This document shows, one piece after another, positions 33,601 to 44,473 of a DNA stretch of 64,000 nucleotides; positions within the stretch are counted from its first letter, which is position 1, and each line of letters starts with the position of its first letter. Source of the DNA: Immersiella caudata (lineage: Eukaryota; Ascomycota; Sordariomycetes; Sordariales; Lasiosphaeriaceae); the NCBI GenBank assembly GCA_030512335.1, contig JAULSU010000001.1:8432001-8496000 (forward strand), in the 5' to 3' direction. The notes below the pieces were generated by a model that saw only the letters and a program-made list of their open reading frames with translations, ran no database searches and had not been told where the DNA came from. The position numbers and the translations under genes were made by a program.

Positions 33601-34825
33601 TGCGACCTTGCCGTCTGCCGTGCCTGTCGTGTCTGCGTGGATGCGATCACGGGTGGCTTTCCTCGCGTGCACACCGTATTTCACCTTTGTGTTGAAGCTA
33701 ATGAGGGAAGGTATTATTGAGGCAAGAGTCATGAATGGGACGGATGGAACCCAATGTTTCGACGTCGGATGCGGGGCCACCTCAGCCTTGTAAGTCGCCG
33801 TCGTGACCCACCCTGAGGTTACGCAACGCATCCCAGGAAGGCAAGTATAGACTATGCAATTGTCCAATTGATCACTGGTGGCAAACTTCCATTGAGATCT
33901 GTTCAATTCTGTCTATTTTGGTCTAGCTAGGCAGCTACGCGCAGAAATACGAATGGAAACGGGATCGAGATGTTCCTGAACAAAGAAACAATGAATGCAT
34001 TTGTTTGGCCTGGGGGTTTCGAAACATCCCCAATGACGGCTCTAAGCTATCGTCTACGCAAGCTGCCCCGGGGTAGGAGATGAGCGAGCGTATTGTAGGA
34101 GAAGTACAGCGAGAAGGAAAAACATCCCCATAGCGAACGACCCTGAATCATGCCAATGACCAACCCATGAAAAATCCATTTCAGAAGAGAAAAGGACATG
34201 CAAATGCAGCCCATCCCATCCCATCCCATCCCGTCTGAGAGGTGACCAGATCAAATCACCACGTGGCCGGGTGCGTTTGTCGATCTTCATCCCCGGACCC
34301 GCCAAACGGCGTCGGGTTGCCCCATGTCTCCGACTCGACTTGACCTCCAAGTTGGGGGCCGTCGCCGCATCACTGGTTCCAGTACCGCCCGGCTTGCCCG
34401 ACCCCGACCCCGACTCGACGCACGCTGGACACCTCCGTTTTTCCCTCGCTCCAATTTTCCCATGGTCGTCGTCGCAACTTACACCAACACCGCACCGCAG
34501 ACCGCAAGCCCGCGGCGTTCCCAAACAAACCAACCCAACCCAACCTAACAAGCCATGTGATATGCCGCATGATGCATCCATTTCTCGTACCTCTACCACT
34601 AGTGTGGTCCTATTCCAATCGTGTCTGCTCCAACCATCGTCAGTCAAAGGATCAACAATATGAAACATAAACACAAATACTTTGCGCGCATATGAATGCA
34701 GAAACAAAAGGACTGCGGCGGGTGCGGGGAAGCTTCAAGGATATGGAAACAGCAAAACAGCCCCTGTCAGACTCGCTTACAAATTCGTCCGTACATACGT
34801 AGCACAAGTAGCCCCTTTAGAGGTT
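30652..34825. other. 4.2-kb gap with no recognisable gene
   Basis: The left end carries the ABC-F promoter and leader (a T10 tract near 30870). Further right there are only short, domain-free open frames on both strands. A pentanucleotide repeat lies at 34209-34233. I saw no tRNA, snRNA-like or transposon feature; unannotated ncRNA cannot be excluded. Confidence 0.4.
34209..34233. repeat. catcc pentanucleotide microsatellite, about 5 units
   Basis: About four perfect copies and one variant copy of catcc/atccc lie in noncoding sequence. Confidence 0.8.
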
Positions 34826-35296
34826 CTAGGGTGAATGAGGCGGCGTAGGCGTCCCAGGCGGTGGTCCCGGTCGGATAGGTCCCGGTCGACCGCCGCCGCC
34901 GGGGGTGGGGGGTCGCGGGGGGACGGGTAGGGTACGGGGCTGGAAGGGTTGTTGCGGAGGCTGTGAGGGTACGGGTGTGGGATTGGGGATGTCCTCAAGG
35001 AACCATGACTGTGGGTTGTAGAGCTGTGCGATGGGAAATTTTGTGCGTATGTCTGATGAGGGCTCATCGTAGAAGCCGCCGGAGAAGTGCGGTGTGCCCA
35101 ATGCTGCCATTTCGACGTTGACGAAGATCGTTCCTAATACCGGGTTGGGTAGGATAGACGGTATCTCAGACGATGATGTGATGCTACCTTGGAGGTCAGG
35201 ATGAGATACCAAGTGATGCTGAGTGCGGAGTGCCGACGACGAACTGGAGGCCTGAGGGAGTGAACTCCGCTCCTTATATGCTATCAAGGCCAGCAT
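34826..35296 (-). CDS. hypothetical Pro/Gly-rich small protein
   Basis: An open frame of 156 residues from ATG 35296. The best coding signal is the part after Met63 (ATG 35110): AALGTPHFSGGFYDEPSSD, then YNPQSWFLEDIPNPTPVP, then a Pro-rich tail with a GGGGRPGPIRPGPPPG core. Codons favour C/G at third positions. The first 60 residues may include a retained intron, since GTAGCATC...GTATTAG could be spliced out upstream of Met63. I do not recognise the family. It is isolated between two large gaps, and I hold it only as a possible gene. Confidence 0.35.
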   Translation of the reverse strand: MLALIAYKERSSLPQASSSSSALRTQHHLVSHPDLQGSITSSSEIPSILPNPVLGTIFVNVEMAALGTPHFSGGFYDEPSSDIRTKFPIAQLYNPQSWFLEDIPNPTPVPSQPPQQPFQPRTLPVPPRPPTPGGGGRPGPIRPGPPPGTPTPPHSP

Positions 35297-38200
35297 CTAT
35301 CAACTACTCCACACAACAAACTCCTCTCACCACGAAAGGAGGCTCAGCCTTCGAAATGACAATGAAATCCCTGACTAACCTGATCACAAGCGCGCGCCGT
35401 ACGTCGTCATGCCTTGTGGTACAAGGAGACAGACGCGGCGTATGATGCTAGCTCGAAGAGGATAACACTCGATCCCTAGGCAGAGACGGGCTGCGGCTCG
35501 AGCAGCATTAGCGAGACGTTGTCGAGGTGTAGATGTGCGGCGTTGTTGTCGAGACGGGGGGTCCCGTGGCGCTCGCTGCGAGAAGGGGGAGGAAACAAAG
35601 GGAGGGGGTGGCGACGGTCAACGAGGACTGACAGGAGTGACAGGTTGTAGGGGAAAGAAAGGGGGGTGTACTACAAGAAGGTACCCGGCAACACATGCTG
35701 TGGACGATGGTGTGTGTACAGAGGGGATGCAGGGGAGCTGCAGAGAGATGGGGTTTGTCTAGGTGTCGCGTGGGAGGGGGGGAGGGGGAACGTGAAAACG
35801 TCTCAGCCCTATAGCAGCGGCCAGGTGAGTGACCCAGGTGAAAGTGCGGCGTAAAGGAGGCGATGTTGGCGGAGGAGGATGGCTGCCTGGTCTGCATGTA
35901 GATTTCACCTTGCCGGAGGGGTGTGGGCATCGGTCGCGGAAGGAGCACCAAGGTTGGTCCTCGGCGTAGGGGTGAGGGGAGGGGAGGGGGAGGTGAGCGG
36001 CGCCGGCCTGGCTGCCGACCGACCCTTGACGCAGGACATGCCCCCCGTACGATGAGAAGGGCAAAAGAACCAGAAAAAAGAACCAGACATATTTCGTGTT
36101 ACACCATAACACTCGAGAGCATGAAGGGACCGCGCAAGAGAGCGGCAGGCCGAGAAACTTCAACAGCCAAGGACCGCCGACGCTCAGTTGTGTGCTTGGC
36201 CGACAGTCTCGTCACCAAGCCCAGACTCGTATCCAGCACCTATCCCCTCACAGACGGCAAGTTTGGCGGGCCGATTTCTGGCTGGCAGAGTCGAGGCAAA
36301 AGCGACTTGTAGCGCCAACATCTCGAAATGCCTGCCTCTAAGCCGCGGCCGGGCAGCTCCACAGGTGGGAGGGACGAGTTATGCGGCTATTGCGCCAATT
36401 GACGAAGAGCGGCCACTGGGCGCGCGCATTGGTTGCGGGGAATATGACTGAAAAGGGGAAAACGGGGTCAAAAACGACGACGGAATCGGCACGGGGAGGG
36501 GGAGAGCCCCGAAAGACGCCACGCTGAAGTCTGTTTTTTCCCCATATCAAGGCACTCCGGGAGAGAGAACAGTGGGCGGAGGCGGATGAAACGCAGCAGA
36601 AAGGTGTTGGGGGCCGGGGCGGTCTTTCGCCTATCACAACTGGTCCTTGGCCCGGCAGGCAAGGAATGGTGCATCAGGGATTTGGCCCTCCCGACTGGCT
36701 TCCATCACGTCGGAGACTGTTTGCTGCAGCCACACGCTAGCGCACCTGCCAGATCCATCTTCTCCACAGGTCTTTGGAAGCGCAGTGCACGGGAAGTGAA
36801 GGTTGACGGGACTCGAGTCGGTCGGTGTGATGTTACACGAAGCAGATGAGTTCGTTGATGCATCGCACTGTTTCCGAGGCCGTGGCTAAACAGGGAGTGG
36901 CTTTGGCTCGTGTTGGCGCTGGTTCTGCCTGGCTCTGGCCTGTGACTCTGGGAGCTGTTCGCGCGTTGGACCTGCGCCAGGCCCCGAAGGGCGCCGTTGT
37001 TGGTTACTGGTCGAGACGTGTTGGGCCGGAGATGAACCTGACGACGCTGTCCAAGCCTGCACGGGATCCCAAGCTGCAGGCCGCAATCGCTGCTGCCAGG
37101 GCCGGTGTTAGTGCAAAAAGGGAAAATGATGGAGCAGTTGCTGCTGAAAGTGACCCTAATGCAGGCAGAGACCCCGCATGCCATCGACGACGAAGAGATG
37201 GGTCGAAACCAGCTGCAAGTTGGCAAGATGTGACGTGACGGTGAGAGTGCGCGGATAGGGTCAAGCGCGGATGCTAGGTCACGGCCCAGCGAGGCAGAAG
37301 GAACCGGCGCGAATTCGTGCCGAACGCCTAACCTCCAAAATCGCAACTGGGAATTTTCTGGATTGGCTTTGGGAAGGGGCCTTGACGCGGCCCCGCGTTA
37401 CATGTCCCAGGTGCAGACAGGCACAGGATGCTGATGCTACCCGTGCCGGAACAACTCCACGGAGAAAAGATGACCGAGATGAGACGCGAAAACAATGCCA
37501 CTCGGCGGAGGCGCGGGGAGCGGGGTGGGAGCGGAGAACGCGGAGGTCGGGGACATTCAGTGGTCGCTTCCGGTGATGACGCTGCTGTCTGCCAGTACTA
37601 ACAGCCAATAATGCCTAGACAAAATAAGCCCCGGCAGGTCGGGGGAAAGGGTGTGCGATCCAGGCCATCGGGCACTTAATCGATAAGGATTACGACAACG
37701 TGCACACGGGAACCCAAAAGGTGCAGTCTTTTCCGTTCGGTGACAGGTTCCGCTGACCAGCGGGGAACAGCGGACTGCGCTGCGCTGTGTCAACAGGGGA
37801 GTCACTGACAGTGGCATACCTACACCGAGCTCTAACCACAAGATCGGTCGCTGCGCGATTGACCTTGCTCTTGGTATGACGGGTTCAATTTGGTGGGATT
37901 GCGGCGCGGCGGGCGGGATAAGCGCAGACCGATGGAGTCATGCCGCTTGAGCCTCCCGGGTTAAATGCTGGGAAAGAAGATCGATGCCCCCAAGCCCACT
38001 TGGGATGAAGCGCGACGAGGTGTAAACTGCCTTTGAACAAAAGTCCGGCTTCTGACCTGCTGTGCACTTTGGCTGAAACGCGAGAACGGAAAGCCTCACC
38101 ACTGTACCAACCGAGGAGATGCGGTAGCCAGGTACTTTGAGATGATGCCAGTGCCGCGCCACACCTCGCGGGGCCTCTTCGGTCGCTTGTGTAAAGTCGC

Positions 38201-38522
38201 CACTATGCGTCGAGCTTCCTTCGCCTTTTGGAACCAGTTCTGGTAAACACGTCGGTCTTGCGGCAATGCGAAACGGCCGCCATACGAGGAATACAACACT
38301 TGAACGAGCGGTAAACAGGACGCGCGACGAGTAATTCGTTGGCATCTATCTGGGACACCCCATTAGTTAGATGCTCTGCAGCCACAGAAATACTTGGCCA
38401 GTACGCCTTGACGCCAACCAGAAGCCCAGATGCACCCGTTTTATCCTCCGTCCATAACGCCATTCCTTGTTCCAAACTTGCGCCTCATCAAAGGTCACTT
38501 GTCATGTGCCTCGCCTCGACGA
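35297..38522. other. 3.2-kb gap with no recognisable gene
   Basis: Several medium-length open frames exist on both strands but none has a domain, a family resemblance or supporting splice structure. The right end should contain the 3' UTR of the RNPS1 gene. Confidence 0.4.
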
Positions 38523-39522
38523 CTATCTGCGGTCCCGTCGGCGGCTGCGACTACGGCTCCGGCGGCCGTAGCTGTCGTAGCTTCCACGGCTGGGGCTTCG
38601 AGACCCACTTGAATAAGATCTCGACCTTGAACGGTATCTGCGTGTGCCAGTTGCGGCTGGAGCTGGCGAGCGCGACCGAGACACGGAGCGAGGGCGGTAA
38701 GTGTCGGAGCGGGGTCCGTATCGGGTCGCGTCCGCTGCGGGAGGCCCACGCGGTGCTCTAAAACCGCCATGTGCGGGAGGGGGTCCGCCCCGGGGAGCGG
38801 GCGGTCCTGGCGGACCGCGGCGGGCCGCAGGGGGAGCCGGGGAAAGCTTCTTGCGCGGCAGCACAATCGAAACATTGATCGTCGCGCCGTCGATTTGCGC
38901 CTCGTGCATGTTGGCAATGGCGGCTTCTGCGTCGGCTTCATTCACATAGAGAACGTAGGCCGTGCCGCGGTTGACGCCAGCTGCAAACGAACGCGTTAGA
39001 TAGAGTGGATGGAACGAAGAGGCTCAACTCACTCATCCGGCCTATGGGCAGATCAAGGTCCTCAATCTCGCCATATTGTCCAAAGATCTCGCGCAGGTGG
39101 TCTTCGTTGACGTTCTTGGTAAGACGTTCGACAACAATCTGTGGTAACGCTGATCAGCTCTGTCCGGCACATCTGCCGATTGAGGCCGCATCTCGGGAGA
39201 TCCTGGGAGATCCTGTGGGGCGGCTTACCTTTGTGCTTCTCGGAAGAGGGCGAGACGGGCTGACGCTGCGGGTAGCGCTACGCCCACGGCTGTAACTTCG
39301 ACCGCGAGAGTCGGTGCGGCTGCGACGGCTTTGGCTGCGGCTCTGGCTGCGGTACCTGCCGTTCCGCTGCGAGGATCGTCCGCGAGAAGCCCTGTCATCG
39401 CGACGATCAATTGAGGGCGAGCGGGAGTACTGGGAGCGTGGCGTCGGAGAGCGCGGGGAACGGTAGGATCGCGAACGGCGGCGTCCGTCCCGCGGCGCAG
39501 GAGAAGGCGATCGGGAGGACAT
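38523..39522 (-). CDS. RNPS1: RNPS1-like SR/RRM protein (exon-junction/splicing factor)
   Basis: Three exons, 39522-39229, 39138-39033 and 38980-38523 (285 residues), with GTAAGC/CAG and GTGAGT/CAG introns. Residues 1-98 are an Arg/Ser-rich domain of SR and RS dipeptides. One RRM follows (about 99-175), with RNP2-like IVVERL, then REIFGQYGEIEDLDLPIG and RNP1-like RGTAYVLYV. The protein ends in RGG/PRG-rich and then dense RS repeats. An RS-RRM-RS order with an RRM of this type is diagnostic of RNPS1, a nuclear ASAP/exon-junction-complex component that promotes splicing and marks mRNA for surveillance. The intron phases are exact and restore the RRM. It should be an essential or core nuclear gene. 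Confidence 0.93.
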
Positions 39523-40754
39523 TGCTGTCTGGTGCAATACAGCGCAAAACTTGCAGCGGCGCTGAGGTGAATGATTTCCTGCGTGATGGGGTCAGGCGGG
39601 CTGGCGCAGGCCTCGTGTTGCGGCGTGGAAGACCGACAAAGGCTGATGGAAAATATCGTACTGCAGAGCATCCAAGAACGTTGCATCCACTGGAACGCGA
39701 TTCGCAAACTCGACGCGGCTGGAAACAGGCAGTCACGTGACTGGAAGGAGCTCGGGCCAGTCTCGTTCAAATCACTGCCATGGTGGGGCAGCGGAACCCC
39801 GCTATCAGCTGCAGGGCATCCGATTCTGTCGTCATTGCAGCAAGCTTGTCGGTCTGCAAATGCTCCAGAATCCTTCCGTTCGGGTGCTACAGTCATCTCA
39901 GTACGACCCAGCCGTCCGGGTTCAAGTCGTCTATCATCAATCCCGAGATCCTTTTCATCCTTCCAATCCTCCCAGGTCCGGTGAGATTTCGTACCAACGA
40001 ACCACTGCAACCCACCTGCTCGTATCACCAACTGTTTCGGAGAGCCCAACTGGGTTGACCACGCGCGGGCTGTATCACTCGGTGGTTCTCGCGGGGCATT
40101 CCACGGAGCAAAACACAGCGCCCCGGTCGTCAACTTACGAGTTTGAGACCCTCTCCATCCCTCACTGGCTCTCCGCAGCTCTAAATTTCGGCATGCCGTC
40201 ATTGCTCACCCGGCCCAACCTGTGCCGTCGTGCGGCATTTGGCGCTTCGTCACTGGCATAGGTGGTCATTTGCGCGGCACAGCCTCACAGCACGAAGCGA
40301 GAAGGCACGGGGTGGCAGTGAGTTGAGATTTGACCGATGGACAGGTGAGATAGGTCCTTGGATAATCATCCAATGCTGATTTCCCCGAGAGCCCAGACCT
40401 TTGAGCCCGATGATGGCATGGCGCGGCCCAAAAACCCCAGGGAATTGGCTGGCAGAAATGCACGCAGCTCTGATTGGACCAGCGTCCCCAGCCTGCACGA
40501 AGGTCCAATAACCAGTGTTCGCTTTGACGTCATGGCGTTGATCGGCGACATATCGTCACCTCCCTCACCAAAAATCAGGTTTGGTCTTGGGGGTTGACGA
40601 TGCTGCATGTTTAAAGCCAAGAATAAATTGCTTGTCGTCGGCAGCGTCCTGTTGCCTCGAATCCCCCAGTATCGACAATCTGATTCAGCACAAGCTCAGG
40701 TGCCCAGCTTTGAACCTTCAAACAATTCTTCCATCACAACAACAGCTATCCAAC
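39523..40754. promoter_or_regulatory. divergent region between RNPS1 and the repeat-protein gene
   Basis: About 1.2 kb separating two divergent start codons, so it must contain both promoters. The last 100 bases before 40755 are CA-rich, as in fungal leaders. No specific motif is assigned. Confidence 0.4.
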
Positions 40755-41413
40755 ATGCCTCTCTTCTCCCGCAACGCCGAACCCGAGCCTACACGGGCTC
40801 CGGAACCCGTCTATGAGCAACCCCCGAAGAAGCACGGCCTCTTCGGCAGCCGTCGCTCCCAGGAGGTAGCACAACCCGTTCAACCCGTCCACGAAGAACC
40901 CCCCAAGAAACACGGCCTCTTCGGCAGTCGTCGTTCCCAAGACGTAGCACCGCCCGTTCAGCCCGTCCACGAGGAGCATCCCAAGAAGCACGGCCTCTTT
41001 GGGCGTCGCTCTCCCTCGCCTAGCCCTTCCAGCAGCACCCGAACCAGCTCTTCTACTCGCCGCTCGACCGATGCTAGCAGCAACCGCGGATATCTCCACC
41101 GATCCTTTGGCAACGGCAACGCCGACCTCGACCCTAGCATCGTCCACGCTCGAGAACGTGTCATGGTTGCCGAGGCGGCCGAGAAGGAAGCTGACCGTGC
41201 CCTGATGGCTGCCCGCGAGAGCATCAGGGAGGCCCGTGAGCACGTCCGTCGCTTGGAGCTTGAGGCCGAGGAAGAGGCCAGGCGGGCCAAGATCAAGCAG
41301 CACCAGGCCCGCGACATCTCTAAGCGTGGGAAGCAACTTGGCCGTAAGTCCCGTCAGAATCCTTGAAAAGACCCTTGCGTGAAACTGACATGTCGACAGG
41401 TCATGGTGCCTAA
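40755..41413 (+). CDS. small protein with 26-residue KKHGLFG tandem repeats and a charged helix
   Basis: Two exons, 40755-41343 and 41400-41413 (200 residues). The 56-nt intron (GTAAGT, CTGAC branch region, CAG) leaves only GR-HGA in the last exon. Three units with a period of 26 residues carry the core PKKHGLFGSRRSQ (starting near residues 25, 51 and 77) joined by PVQPVHEE. An Ser/Arg-rich segment (84-110) and a long charged helix (about 130-185, Glu/Arg/Ala heptad-like) follow. There is no signal peptide or membrane segment. I recognise GLFGRR-type repeats as a feature of small uncharacterised fungal proteins but can give no function. The basic-hydrophobic core could be a peptide-binding or membrane-association motif. 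Confidence 0.8.
40818..41010 (+). repeat. 78-bp coding tandem repeat, about 2.5 units
   Basis: DNA copies of the 26-residue unit in the repeat protein, highly similar at nucleotide level (cccaagaagcacggcctctt and variants). Confidence 0.85.
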
Positions 41414-41852
41414 GATCCCATTGGCTCGCCATCTCAGTTCGCATCGTAATGCAATTCCAGGTTACACAAAGCACGGAGTTTGGAAGTTGGAGATCAGAGT
41501 ACCCAGTTGTAATACCTACCTATCCATGCATCCTCTGTACTACTAGTAATTCCTTCTGTCTTTTGCACGGCAACAAATTGAATACCCATTATCGTCCGCT
41601 TGAAGACTTTGCTGCTCCGAGCGTCAAGTGAAGTGGGCAACATGGGCCGCCACAATCGCACCTTCCTTTGACTCAGCGAATGACAGTTGCAGGACGGGCG
41701 GGCGCCCGCTCGTGGAGGTCACATCAGGCAGCCGCGATCCATTTTACCAATTTCTCAGGTTTCTCACCGTCTTTGCTTCGACATGCTCACCGTTGGCACC
41801 CGTGTTACCCGACTATCACTATCGACTGGCTCACCGACATAGCACCGACGTG
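41414..41852. promoter_or_regulatory. intergenic, upstream of the TPR-ankyrin gene
   Basis: Between two same-strand genes. It contains the 3' UTR of the first and the promoter of the second, with no motif assigned. Confidence 0.35.
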
Positions 41853-44354
41853 ATGGCCACTGCGCTCGACCGGACTTCAGAGCTCGTATCTTTGGCAGCC
41901 ACATTTCTCGATCTCAGCGCCAAGACGGCGACTCTTGGGCGTGACTGCCAAATTTCCCACAAACTCACCGCGCGGCTTGCATTTCTCGACGAAGAATTCG
42001 TCCGTATTCAAGGTGGTGTGCTTGGCGAGGCACCCGGCGAAAGCATTGTCAAGGCGCTCGAGGGCGCCGCAGCGTCTTCCATCCGGCAACTTCATCATCT
42101 ACAGGCTGCCTTGAATCAGAAAGCTGAAGGATGTGCTCAGGACGAGTTGACACCCGATCTGGCTCTTAGCACAGAAGTATGGCACATCCTTGATGCATAC
42201 AGCATAGCCATCACCAAGTGTGTCGACCTTGCCATGCGGAGCTACGGCAGCGAACCCCAGCCACCAGCTACGCCAGGTGTGAGACGGATCTACGAAGAGC
42301 TGCTCCAAGCGCTTGAGGTGCACGTCGGCATGGCTCACGAAGAGACACAGGGCGTTGTTCAATACTTGGCCGCTTTAGATATCTCGCTCTCTGACTGCAC
42401 TAGGGCTCGCGAAAGCCTGGAGTCGCTCCTTCGAGAACAGTCCCATCAGCTACCAGACTCAAGGACCGGCTTCATGCAAACAGTCGCCCAGTTGGCCAGT
42501 GTCTATCGTCTCACCGACAGCTTTTCCTTGGCACTGACTTGCTATGGGATGAGCCTTATAAAGAGCGTCACACAGCTGGGTTCTCATCACCCCGACACCC
42601 TCACCTTGCTCGAAAGTCTAGCTGTTATGTTTCGAAACGTCCTCCGGGTGGATGAAGCAGCAATACTATACGAGCAGGTGCTGCAGTCTCGGGAGAGAAC
42701 ACTTGGCTGGACGCACCCCGACACCCTTCGAGTCGCCATCAATTACGGGGTTGCCATGGTGTACAAGCGGAAATACGATGAAGGACTCGAACTGCTCCGC
42801 AAAGCTGCCGAGGGTGTGGAAGGGCTGCTGGGTTCAGATCATGCCGACATAGTGTGGACCAAGGAGCTTCATTCCGACGTGAAACACGTCCGCGATCAGA
42901 AGTTCAGTAGGGTCGCTTTTCATCACTATATGAAGATCGCTGAATGGTTTGCGCAGCGTGCGAGGAGGATAGCAGACGCCGCACATACCCCGAACGAGGA
43001 GGACCGTCCTGCCAGAGATGCTGTGAGAGTGCCACTGAAGCCTCAGCCGTCATGGGGACCGCTGAATGTCGTCTTTGATGCCAATGGTGCTGGACGTATC
43101 CAGGCAGCGGCGGTTCACAAAGATTGGGTAGGCCCCGTGTTCAGTCACGAGGCAGGGTTGACCGCCCGAGACAAGGCCATTGCGGATATCTTGGAGAGAT
43201 CTCAGCCCTACGACTTCTCAGATCTGCTAAACACTCTGGAACAGAAGTATGCTCTGGGGATCAACGAGCTGGACACCCAAGGCTACACTCAGTTGGCCCG
43301 CGCCGCTCAACGAGGCGACATGACAAGACTGAAAACACTCCTCTCTCTGCCTGGAATCAACGCGGACAAAGGCGACCGTGCACCCCTCAAAGTTGCCTGC
43401 CAAGGGCGTCACGACGATGTTGTAGCCGCATTACTTGCACATCAACCCCCCGTGGATGTCAACGGCCACCACTGGCAACCGATGAGGGCCAGCATCCTGA
43501 TGGAAACCGTCGACATTAACGGCATCTTCCCCGAACCAGAAGACCAGGTTTTACCCATCGTCAAACGCCTCCTCGCAACGAAGAGAGTCCACGTCAACTA
43601 CAAACAAGAGAGGGGCCCCAACCGAGAACTCGAAACCGCTCTTACTCTCGCCATCCGCAACCGGCACATCGAATCTGCCAAGCTCATCCTTGAAGAATGC
43701 ATGGCGGATCCAAAATGGACTGAGGATGACGCCGACGCCGCCATCTCCCTTGCAATTACGCTGGGGCAGATCCCCTTGGCTAAACACCTCCTCGAAAAAA
43801 CTGGAGTCAGTGCCCTCACCCCTGGCTGGAACGGCATCACACTTCTTCACAAAGTCTCCGACCCAGAGACGTGCCGCTTCCTCCTGGACCTCGGAGCTGG
43901 CGCTGAAGGCCGCATCAACGCCGCAACAACAAACAAAGGTAGTTACCACGGAAAAGACCAAACGCCCCTCCACTTCGCCGCTTGGTGCCGGAACGAGCAC
44001 GCCGCACAGGTCCTGCTAGAAGCAGGCGCGAATCCGAACTTTCGCGATGCAAAAGGGAGGACACCCTTGCACCTTGCAAGGACGGCGGCGGCGGTGAGGG
44101 TGTTGCTGGATGGGGGTGCGGATAAGGGGGTGAGGAATGGGAAGGGGAAGACGGCGTTATTCAAGGCGGTGAAGGCGAGGAATTGGGAGGTTGCGGAGGC
44201 CTTGTTGGAAAGGGGGAGGGAGGAGGTTGGTGTAGCCGCGGGGGATGGGAGGACGCCATTGGGTTTGGCGTTGGAGGCGGGGGATGAGGAGGGGGTGAAG
44301 ATTCTGCGCGGCACTATACAAGATGCAAGCGAGGTACAACGTCAGCAGAGTTGA
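41853..44354 (+). CDS. TPR (kinesin-light-chain type) plus ankyrin-repeat protein
   Basis: An 833-residue single-exon protein from ATG 41853, chosen because the 75 upstream in-frame residues look non-coding. The N-terminus (about 1-180) is helical and Helo-like in style (SLAATFLDLSAKTATLGRDC), but I cannot assign it firmly. Kinesin-light-chain-type TPRs lie at about 190-350, with the LGSHHPDTLTLLESLA and LGWTHPDTLRVAINYG repeats. Ankyrin repeats run from about 476 to 822, with clear units ELDTQGYTQLARAAQRGDM, QTPLHFAAWCRNEHAAQVLL and GRTPLHLARTAAAVRVLL. No NTPase lies between, so this is a repeat-only scaffold. The HET-domain gene begins 120 bp downstream on the same strand, suggesting a functional pair. 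Such architectures are usual in fungal recognition proteins; the ligand is unknown. Confidence 0.85.
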   Translation: MATALDRTSELVSLAATFLDLSAKTATLGRDCQISHKLTARLAFLDEEFVRIQGGVLGEAPGESIVKALEGAAASSIRQLHHLQAALNQKAEGCAQDELTPDLALSTEVWHILDAYSIAITKCVDLAMRSYGSEPQPPATPGVRRIYEELLQALEVHVGMAHEETQGVVQYLAALDISLSDCTRARESLESLLREQSHQLPDSRTGFMQTVAQLASVYRLTDSFSLALTCYGMSLIKSVTQLGSHHPDTLTLLESLAVMFRNVLRVDEAAILYEQVLQSRERTLGWTHPDTLRVAINYGVAMVYKRKYDEGLELLRKAAEGVEGLLGSDHADIVWTKELHSDVKHVRDQKFSRVAFHHYMKIAEWFAQRARRIADAAHTPNEEDRPARDAVRVPLKPQPSWGPLNVVFDANGAGRIQAAAVHKDWVGPVFSHEAGLTARDKAIADILERSQPYDFSDLLNTLEQKYALGINELDTQGYTQLARAAQRGDMTRLKTLLSLPGINADKGDRAPLKVACQGRHDDVVAALLAHQPPVDVNGHHWQPMRASILMETVDINGIFPEPEDQVLPIVKRLLATKRVHVNYKQERGPNRELETALTLAIRNRHIESAKLILEECMADPKWTEDDADAAISLAITLGQIPLAKHLLEKTGVSALTPGWNGITLLHKVSDPETCRFLLDLGAGAEGRINAATTNKGSYHGKDQTPLHFAAWCRNEHAAQVLLEAGANPNFRDAKGRTPLHLARTAAAVRVLLDGGADKGVRNGKGKTALFKAVKARNWEVAEALLERGREEVGVAAGDGRTPLGLALEAGDEEGVKILRGTIQDASEVQRQQS

Positions 44355-44473
44355 TGTCGACACTCGAAGCGGGCGGAGAAGTTCAAGTGGAAGGGGGGGA
44401 GTTGACCAATCAACGCAACACCGGGTGCTGATTAAGCATTCATCGACTCCTTTCCTCTCCACCTTCGTCGCTG

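Noticed and set aside
36705..37346. Overlapping open frames on both strands (213 and 130 residues)
   Set aside because: Neither strand shows a recognisable domain; length alone is expected by chance in GC-rich DNA.
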